Below, one piece after another: positions 57,173 to 64,000 of a stretch of DNA of 64,000 nucleotides. The notes below the pieces were generated by a model that was given only the letters and a program-made list of their open reading frames with translations, was not told the DNA's origin and ran no database searches. Both the position numbers and the translations under genes were made by a program. Position 1 is the first letter of the stretch; each line of letters starts with the position of its first letter. This DNA is from Oenanthe sinensis (lineage: Eukaryota > Streptophyta > Magnoliopsida > Apiales > Apiaceae): contig CM053794.1 of assembly GCA_028671895.1 (NCBI GenBank), forward strand, positions 16,416,501-16,480,500. The letters are read 5' to 3'.

Positions 57173-58212
57173 TCTATAATAAAAAAAAGGCAATTTGTTC
57201 TTTTACCTAGATTGAATGTGTTTCCATCTAAAAAATAATAGACCATCACTTAAATAAATTAAAGATCAAGTATCAAAAAATAAATCACAACAAATTTATC
57301 ACATTGCTATTCACATTCAACGTCTAATACATCATGGATTACATTATTTTGAATGCTTTGGATAACAATAGAGATGATTTGATGATAAGAGTGAGAGTAT
57401 GCAGGATGTGGGATGCAATCAATACACAAAAAATCGATCAATTTAGTCTTAGACATAATTTTAATTGATTAGAAGGTTAATAAAATTTTGTTATTTATTA
57501 ATTTATTACAATTATACATTCGTACTAACTTTTTGATGATTTGATTTATGACAGGAAAATCTTATCCATGAAACGATTTAAAAATATCTATTTTTTCGAT
57601 TCAAACATATTTTGGAAGAAGGTTTTCAATATAATATTAAAAACTTAAAAGTAGTTGCAAGTACCAGCTAATATAGACCATTATTATGTGAGTTTAAAGT
57701 GATGTTTCGTCCAAAAATGTTGGAAGAAGGAATCATCAACATACCACTACATGGATTTGAGTTCATATATCCCGATAAAATTGAAGCACATGTTAATGAC
57801 ACTAATATACGGTCAGGTATTTTGTTAAAATAATATATTATAAGTCAAACACACACACATATAATTTTAAATTATATTATTTAATATTTATATAATGTTA
57901 CTAATATTTATTTAAATGTCGTGGGATGTTTCACCGACATTGATATTATTAGCGGCGGATTGGGAAAAAGAGATGTTAAAATCATAATAAATTAGTAAGT
58001 TATGAATTATAATACACATATATATTTTGAAATTATTATTTGATTTTATAATATTTATAAATTTAATACTACTATTTTGTTTTAATATAATTTTGTTATA
58101 TCAAATTTTATCATATGCAGTTCAGTCATTTGTAATATAAATTTATGGGAAAAAAATTAATAAATTTAAAATTTATTATGAGGGCGCCGCGAAGCGCAGT
58201 TTTTTCACTAGT
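57173..58212 (+). mobile_element. Helitron, non-autonomous, with RPA-like gene fragment
   Basis: This 1040-bp element begins TCTATAATAAAA directly after A (57172) and ends CTAG directly before T (58213). A|T insertion without target duplication is the Helitron rule. A GC hairpin (GCGC at 58184-58187, CGCGAA loop, GCGC at 58194-58197) stands 11 nt before the CTAG, as expected for a Helitron 3' end. Inside, plus-strand fragments match plant replication-protein-A-like OB-fold proteins often carried by Helitrons (see separate entry). No Rep/helicase is present. Confidence 0.88.
57334..57985 (+). pseudogene. Replication protein A-like (OB-fold) gene fragment inside Helitron
   Basis: Plus-strand fragments include DLMIRVRVCRMWDAINTQ (about 57375-57430), LCEFKVMFRPKMLEEG and INIPLHGFEFIYPDKIEAHV (about 57688-57800). 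After an intron-like AT-rich gap come VVGCFTDIDIISGGLGKRD (about 57918-57975). This order and these motifs fit plant RPA1-like/DUF223 proteins. Stops lie between the fragments. It is a decayed gene piece typical of plant Helitrons. Confidence 0.75.
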
Positions 58213-59423
58213 AATATATAATAATATGTATTAAAATATTTATTTATATTCTGAATAAAATTTATTATACATTTATTATATATAAAATATAATATTATAA
58301 GAATATTTTCCTATTACCAGAAGACAACGTGTTGTTTAGAATCGAGTCCAAGAAATTTACAGGAAATATATCATCCCTCCTGTTTGGCCAAATTTTTTTC
58401 GGGAAATAAGCCCATATTTCCGAAAAAAAGTAGGTATGTATGTACTTTTTCTGAAAATAAGTAACTTATTCTTTATTTTGAAAATATTATTTGATTTTAA
58501 AATTCTAAAATAAATATTTATCTTTAAAAAACATGAAAATATGTAAAAAAATAAAAATAAAATAAGTAACTTATTTTAAGTTTAAGGAACCCCAAATGGT
58601 CACTTTTTTATGGCCGTCATGGACCATGATTAAGCCTAGAAGATTATTTATCTTAATTTTATGTTTTAAAATTATTGTTTAAATTAGAATATTTTTATAT
58701 TTGTTATTATTATTATTATATTGTTAAACATATTTGAACATTAAATTTATGTTATATATTTCTATTATTAGAGTTATATGTATTAAATTTAAATAAGTTG
58801 TTAGTAAGTATCGAACTCGTGACCTTTGTTAGTATTTGAATAAAATCCCTCTTAGCCTTATTATATATAGAATATAATTTAAATTAATGTGGTAATTTAT
58901 TTATTTTATTGTTAAGAAGGAGGATTACTTTATAATGTGGCAAAGCACGTACTACATTAATAAATTATATATGAATTACTTTATATGATTATTTAATTTA
59001 ATATATTAATTTATGTTATTTATATATTATTATGATATATTAATTTTTTATTTTAATATTCAATAGATATGGTTACTAGGTTGTAATTTTAAACAAATTA
59101 AAAAGCGGTGATGAAATTGAGTTAAATATTAATACAACTATATTAGATAAAAATTATTAGTTTCTATTATTCCTAAAATAGAAACTACATTCTATAATTT
59201 AAATATAAAATAATATTACCCATGAAAAATTGTATAAAAGAAGATTAAGCCGTTGATAGAATTGTATGTATAATATATATAGTATACATAAATTATTTTA
59301 CATAATTTCAATATTTAAGTTAATGTTTTAATTTATTTATTTTATTATTAAGAAGGAGGATTATAACATTATTCTTAATAAAGAAAATATAAAAAGAGCA
59401 TTACACCGGTGTTATCATTGATG

Positions 59424-59482
<59 letters not shown>
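58213..59482. other. AT-rich region with a diverged direct repeat
   Basis: No gene is visible. A phrase containing 'tttatttattttatt' then 'gttaagaaggaggatta' at about 58890-58930 recurs at about 59330-59360 with few changes. A segment at 58378-58605 with 'tgtttggcc' and 'aaataagtaacttatt' resembles a hAT-type MITE, but its borders are unclear. Confidence 0.4.
59428..59482. repeat. (TA)n microsatellite abutting element C LTR
   Basis: A TA run of about 55 bp directly precedes the TGTTAGG that starts the element C LTR, so C appears to have inserted in or beside a TA microsatellite. Confidence 0.9.
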
Positions 59483-59486
<4 letters not shown>

Positions 59487-60472
59487 AGGAATATATTAAT
59501 TTGATGATGTACAAAATACTAGAACAGGATTTAGCACAGTCTATCTGCAAGAATCAATCAACGGATATCTATCTGCAAGAAGCAATCGACTGATAAATAT
59601 CGATCGATAAGTCATCAACTGATAATAAGCCATCGACTGATAAAGCCAATCGAGAAGTCATCGATCGAGAACTCAAGTCATCAACTGATATTTATCAATC
59701 GAGAACTCAAGTCATCAACTGATATTTATCAATCGAGAACTCGACAACATATATTTCCTGATCGAGAACTCATCAATGGATATATAGTCATCAACGGATA
59801 TTTATTGATCGAGAAGTCATCAACGGATATTTACCAATCGAGAAGTCTCACAAGTACTCGATTGATTAGCTCACAGCCTGACTTCTCGAAGCTTAAAGGA
59901 GATGAGTATTCGGTTGATTCAAACAGCTAGTTTAAAGGAAAGTCTTCGAAGATCAAAACAAATTTATTGCAGATATGCTATGGGAAGGAAAGGGAAAATT
60001 AAGGAAGCTGTCGGTCAGAGTTTACTCTATCAGAGAATACTCGATCAGAGTTTACTCTAACAGAGAATGCTCTATCAGAGATTATCAACCGACAGAGTTT
60101 ATCAGAAAAGGAAACAGACAAATCAGAGTCTGATTTGGATAGTAAGAAGGAATTCAAGTGCAAGTCTAATTACCTTATTAAATCTATTCTTATCATAATC
60201 TGTTTTGTAATTGTATTTGTAGTTGTGTCTATATAAACACAGAGATAGGTTATAATTCAATGTCGAATTATATCGAATTAAAAATTTATATAAAAGCAAT
60301 ATCTTGTAACCTTGCAGCTCTTAAGAACTTTATATCTTGAGAGAGTTTTGTATTCAAGTTCATTATTAATACAAAACAGTATTCCATTCAACATACTTGT
60401 GTTCATAATCGATTTACAGGCACTATTACATTCAACCCCCCTTCTGTAATAGATTGATTATTCTGGGAAACA
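59483..60472 (+). mobile_element. Element C 5' LTR with long alternative U3
   Basis: The LTR is 990 bp, against 538 in element A. The first ten bases (TGTTAGGAAT) and the part from about 60001 ('aaggaagctgtcggtcagag') to the end match element A, including TATATAA at 60230-60236 and the C-rich end. The roughly 500 bp between are unrelated to A. They are built of degenerate repeats of 'atcaacggatatttat', 'atcgagaactc' and 'aagtcatcaactgata' (about 59545-59855). Confidence 0.85.
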
Positions 60473-60521
60473 ATTGGTATCAGAGCAGGCAGTAAATTTC
60501 AACTCAAAAGATCAAATAATC

Positions 60522-62777
60522 ATGTCTGGAAGCAAGTATGAGAGCATCATAATTCCAATATTGAAGAAGGCTGAATACCCTACATGGAGGGTGAAGATGA
60601 TGATGTTCTTAGAAGCAACTGATCCTGATTACTTAGATAGAATCCATACAGGTCAGTACCTACCAACCAAACTGGTGCCTTCTACAATTGTGGAAGGAAG
60701 ACAAATCCCTGAGTATTACACCCTGAAGGACAAGAAAGAATGGACTAATGAAGAAAAACAGGAAGTCTTGAAAGATGCAAAGGTAAGAAATATTCTGCAT
60801 AACAGTCTTGACTTTGTAATGTCTAACAGGGTAATAGCCTGCAAAACTGCCAAAGAAATCTGGGATGCACTGGAGGTTCAATGTCAAGGAACCAAGGAGA
60901 TAAAGAAAAATAGAAGATCTGTTCTAATCCAAGAGTATGAATACTTTGAGGCTAAGCAGAATGAGTCCCTCACAGATATCTATGACAGATTTCTAACTCT
61001 GTTGAACAACTTGGCTTTGGTGGATAAAGTATATGACAATGAAGATTCAAACACCAAATTTCTGAGGGCTCTTCCAGAAGAATGGGATCTGCAGACATCC
61101 TTGATTAGAGACAGGGCTGATTTGGATGAGATGTCCTTGGATGAAGTTTATGGCAAATTGAAAACTCATGATCTGGAGTTACAGCAAAGAAGAAACAGAA
61201 AGAGTAACAAGGCAAGACCTATTGCTTTGAATGTTGAAGCAAAAATTGAAGAACCAAAGGAAAAGGTGCTTAAGGCTTCAATAAGGAAAGGGAAAGAAGT
61301 AGTACTCCAAGATAGCAGTGAATCAGAGTTTGAGGCAAACTCTGATGTAAACTCTGATAATTCTTCAGACTCTGACATGATGGAGATGTTTGCTATGTTT
61401 GTCAAAAGCTTCAAGAAATACAGAAAATTTAGGAAGCAAGGAAACTATCAGAAGAAGCATAGTGAGTCAGACAAGAAAGACAGATTCAGAAGAAGAGAAG
61501 ATAGAGATGGAAAATCAAAAACTCTTGATAAATCAAAAGTCAAGTGTTACAAGTGCAACAAGATGGGACATTTTGCTACTGAGTGCAGAAGCAAGGAATC
61601 TGGGAAAGCTCTCATCACATCAAAGAAAGATTGGATGGACTCCTCATACTCTGAAGAAGAAACTAATTATGCTCTCATGGCAAACTCTGATTCTCCCATC
61701 TTAAACTCTGACAAGGTACCAAACTCTGTTTTCAATTTTGATACTGAAGATATTCATGAATTAAAGTCTTTTCTTAGAAATTTGCATGTTAGCTTTAAGT
61801 CACAGTCTCTTGAGAATGAAAGATTAAAATCTGAAATACAAACTCTGAATGCTAGGAATGACTTTCTTGAAACTGAACTTGTACACATGCTTAGCTTTAA
61901 GAAAGACTGTGAGAATGCTATACACATGCAAACTCAGTTGGAAATACAAGTCACATATTTGAAATCTGAGATAGCTAAGGAAAAAGAGACCTTCAGAGTT
62001 TGGACAAACTTTGGTAAGAAGGTCCAACAAATGCTTTCTGAAAAGAATTGGACATCTGCCCTAGGTTATGAATCTGATAAAGAAATTCACACTAATTCAC
62101 ACACAAAAGGAACATTGAGTGAACCTGTGAAGTTTGTTAGAGCTAGTGATAATAAGAAAACTCTCCCTGAATGCTCTAAAAACAATAGTGTGCTAGACTC
62201 TAAAAAGGTGAATGTAGGGTTACTTTCTCAGAAGCAACTTAAAGAAAAGTTGAAGGCAGTCACTAAGAAATCTAAAAAGGTGAAAAGAAATAGGAATGGT
62301 AAAGTAGGAATTACTAAGGAGAATAATTACATGAATATCCCTGATGCTCCTAGGAAAACCTGTTTTACTTGTGGTAATTCTAATCACCTTGCTATTGATT
62401 GCAAACACAAGAAAAAGAAAGAACCTGAAAGACCTAGGTTTGAGGCTAGAAAACAAACAAGAAACAATCCCTGTTTTCATTGTGGTAGTTTATGGCATAC
62501 CATTTATACATGCAAAGATTATCATAATTTGTATTACAATTCTTACAAACCACAGCCTCGAATAAGTAATTCTCCAAAACATACTGTCAAGCAAATATAT
62601 GTGATAAAGTCTGATAAAAGGAGTGTAAACTCTGACAGTACAAAATCTGTGAATGCAAACTCTGATCATGTAAACTCTGTTAACACAAACTCTGACAAAA
62701 GAACTTCTGCTGCAAAAGTTAACAAGTTTTCAAAGAAAGGACCCAAACTAGTTTGGGTCCCCATAACTACTAATTAA
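60522..62777 (+). CDS. gag: Element C Gag
   Basis: The frame opens at ATG 60522 (MSGSKYESI), about 50 bp after the LTR; the upstream extension into the primer site has no ATG. It has the same architecture as element A Gag, with 751 residues: capsid region, first knuckle CYKCNKMGHFATEC, then CFTCGNSNHLAIDC and CFHCGSLWHTIYTC. It ends in the NSD tail and KLVWVPITTN-stop. It is open throughout. Scattered substitutions (for example SVMSNR to FVMSNR) distinguish it from A. The pol frame downstream is offset by one base relative to element A, because the junction segment is one base shorter. Confidence 0.95.
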   Translation: MSGSKYESIIIPILKKAEYPTWRVKMMMFLEATDPDYLDRIHTGQYLPTKLVPSTIVEGRQIPEYYTLKDKKEWTNEEKQEVLKDAKVRNILHNSLDFVMSNRVIACKTAKEIWDALEVQCQGTKEIKKNRRSVLIQEYEYFEAKQNESLTDIYDRFLTLLNNLALVDKVYDNEDSNTKFLRALPEEWDLQTSLIRDRADLDEMSLDEVYGKLKTHDLELQQRRNRKSNKARPIALNVEAKIEEPKEKVLKASIRKGKEVVLQDSSESEFEANSDVNSDNSSDSDMMEMFAMFVKSFKKYRKFRKQGNYQKKHSESDKKDRFRRREDRDGKSKTLDKSKVKCYKCNKMGHFATECRSKESGKALITSKKDWMDSSYSEEETNYALMANSDSPILNSDKVPNSVFNFDTEDIHELKSFLRNLHVSFKSQSLENERLKSEIQTLNARNDFLETELVHMLSFKKDCENAIHMQTQLEIQVTYLKSEIAKEKETFRVWTNFGKKVQQMLSEKNWTSALGYESDKEIHTNSHTKGTLSEPVKFVRASDNKKTLPECSKNNSVLDSKKVNVGLLSQKQLKEKLKAVTKKSKKVKRNRNGKVGITKENNYMNIPDAPRKTCFTCGNSNHLAIDCKHKKKKEPERPRFEARKQTRNNPCFHCGSLWHTIYTCKDYHNLYYNSYKPQPRISNSPKHTVKQIYVIKSDKRSVNSDSTKSVNANSDHVNSVNTNSDKRTSAAKVNKFSKKGPKLVWVPITTN

Positions 62778-62797
62778 ATTGCATTTACTGATTGCAG

Positions 62798-64000
62798 GGA
62801 AACAGAAAGAACATTCTAGTGATTGATAGTGGATGTTCTGCACATATGACTGGAAATAAATCCCTGCTTTCAGAGTTTGAGGAGAAGGCTGGCCCAACAG
62901 TATCTTATGGAGATGGCAACATAGGACGAACACTGGGATATGGCAACATTGTGATTGGAAATGTCATCATTGAAAAAGTAGCTTTGGTTGAAGGACTCAA
63001 ACATAATCTGCTCAGTGTGAGTCAAATGACAGACAGAGGTTTCTCTGTGGAATTTCATGGAACTCATTGTGAAGTGAAAAGCAAGAAGAATGGAAAAGTA
63101 GTTCTTATTGGCCACAGACATAATAACCTATTTGAAGCTAGCTTGGATGTTAATTCTAATGGTCCCTTAACCTGTCTACTTGGAAAGGCATCACCAATGG
63201 AAAGCTGGAATTGGCACAAAAAGTTGTGTCACTTGAACTTTGGAAACATTAATGAGTTAGTGAAGAAGGACCTAGTTAGAGGTCTTCCAAAAGTTCAATT
63301 TCATCCTGATGGACTCTGTGATTCATGTCAAAAGGCCAAACAAAGGAAGACATCTTTCAAGAGCAAAACTGAAAACTCTATTGATCAACCTTTTCATCTA
63401 TTGCATCTTGACTTATTTGGTCCAGTTAACATCATGTCCATTGGAAAGAAGAAATACACTCTGGTAATAGTTGATGATTTCACTAGATTTACTTGGGTGT
63501 ACTTTTTGCACAAGAAGGATGAAACTGCAGAAACAATCATTGATCATATTGCAATGATTGAAAATGGATCAACTCACAAAGTAAAGAATTTAAGGAGTGA
63601 CAATGGAACAGAGTTTAAGAACTCAACAATGGAGGAATTCTGCTCAACAAAAGGTATTACTCAACAATTCTCAGCACCTGGCACACCTCAACAAAATGGT
63701 GTAGTTGAAAGAAAGGACAGAACTTTAATAGAAGCTGCCAGAACAATGCTAGAAGGAGCAAAACTACCTACTTATTTTTGGGCAGAAGCTGTGAACACTG
63801 CATGCATCACTCAGAATTGTTCTTTAATAAACAAACATGGAATGACTCCATATGAATCTTTGAAAGGAAGAAAGCCAAATGTCAAGTACTTTTCACATCT
63901 TTGGATGCAAGTGTTTTATTCTCAAAACACATCCTGAACAATTGAAGAAGTTTGAACTTAAAGCAGATGAATGAATTTTTATTGGATATGCAACAACTTC
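62798..64000 (+). pseudogene. pol: Element C Pol, frameshifted, cut by window end
   Basis: Protease (VIDSGCSAHMTG), pre-integrase and integrase regions are nearly identical to element A. An extra T in the run at 63890-63893 shifts the frame after NVKYF, so the open frame ends at 63937. A G-to-A change makes a TGA at 63972-63974 in the original frame. In the integrase, ERKNR is ERKDR. The junction AG ends at 62797, after the conserved 'tttactgattgcag'. Confidence 0.92.

Larger units (their letters stand above)
59483..64000 (+). mobile_element. Element C: third copy of the A/B copia family, right end outside window
   Basis: It comprises a 5' LTR (59483-60472), an exact methionine-tRNA primer site (TGGTATCAGAGC, 60475-60486), gag and the first third of pol up to the window end. 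Its coding sequence is very close to element A, but the 5' LTR is almost twice as long because of a different U3. Pol carries a frameshift and a stop, so this copy is probably defective. Confidence 0.93.

Noticed and set aside
58378..58605. hAT-like MITE
   Set aside because: The inverted ends are too imperfect and no target duplication was found, so it is mentioned only in the region note.
60474..60521. N-terminal extension of element C Gag into the primer-binding site
   Set aside because: It has no ATG, and the first ATG (60522) matches the start of element A Gag.

Overview
This window is plant nuclear DNA from a eudicot, probably an asterid. It holds split genes with GT-AG introns, plant-type MITEs, a Helitron and nested Ty1/copia LTR retrotransposons. 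No bacterial or organellar features are visible. The species cannot be read from the sequence; the link to asterids rests only on a remembered resemblance of the third retrotransposon ORF to ORFs in Asteraceae elements.

Gene-bearing part, about 1-15.8 kb. A retrotransposon LTR remnant (1-622) and roughly 1.9 kb without a clear gene come first. A plus-strand split gene follows (2537-6818) for a conserved plant protein that resembles an outer-membrane beta-barrel family (possibly OM47-like). Its middle exon or exons, and perhaps its first, cannot be found. Convergent to it, on the minus strand, is a complete ten-exon gene for LSF1 (LIKE SEX FOUR 1), 7996-15420. It reconstructs to 589 residues with all junctions in phase. 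Its introns carry at least three DNA-transposon-like insertions, one of them a hAT-type MITE with a perfect 8-bp target duplication.

Retrotransposon part, about 16-64 kb. Five copia elements are nested or adjacent. D is an old minus-strand element (about 17.3-18.5 kb, 27.2-30.9 kb and from 56.5 kb on). E is a minus-strand element with 1.54-kb LTRs (18490-27247) inserted in D's protease region. B is an old plus-strand element (30934-56522, target duplication tattc) inserted in D's LTR. A is a young, apparently complete element of B's family (32085-44189, target duplication ggatt) inserted in B's gag. F is a 1.25-kb insertion (45578-46822, target duplication aagac), also in B's gag. C (59483 to the window end) is a third copy of the A/B family with a much longer 5' LTR. 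A 1.04-kb Helitron (57173-58212) with a replication-protein-A-like gene fragment lies between B and C.

Element A encodes Gag (750 aa, three zinc knuckles), Pol (protease, integrase, reverse transcriptase, RNase H) and a 1545-aa third ORF between pol and the 3' LTR. The A/B/C family has two unusual traits. First, a short DNA motif, AAACTCTGAT or close variants, is scattered dozens of times through gag, pol, the pol-ORF3 spacer and ORF3. It is read in different frames, and its reverse complement sits in the LTR. Second, the gag-pol junction has stops in every copy and a copy-dependent frame offset, yet becomes in-frame in all three copies if a conserved short intron-like segment ending in TTGCAG is removed.
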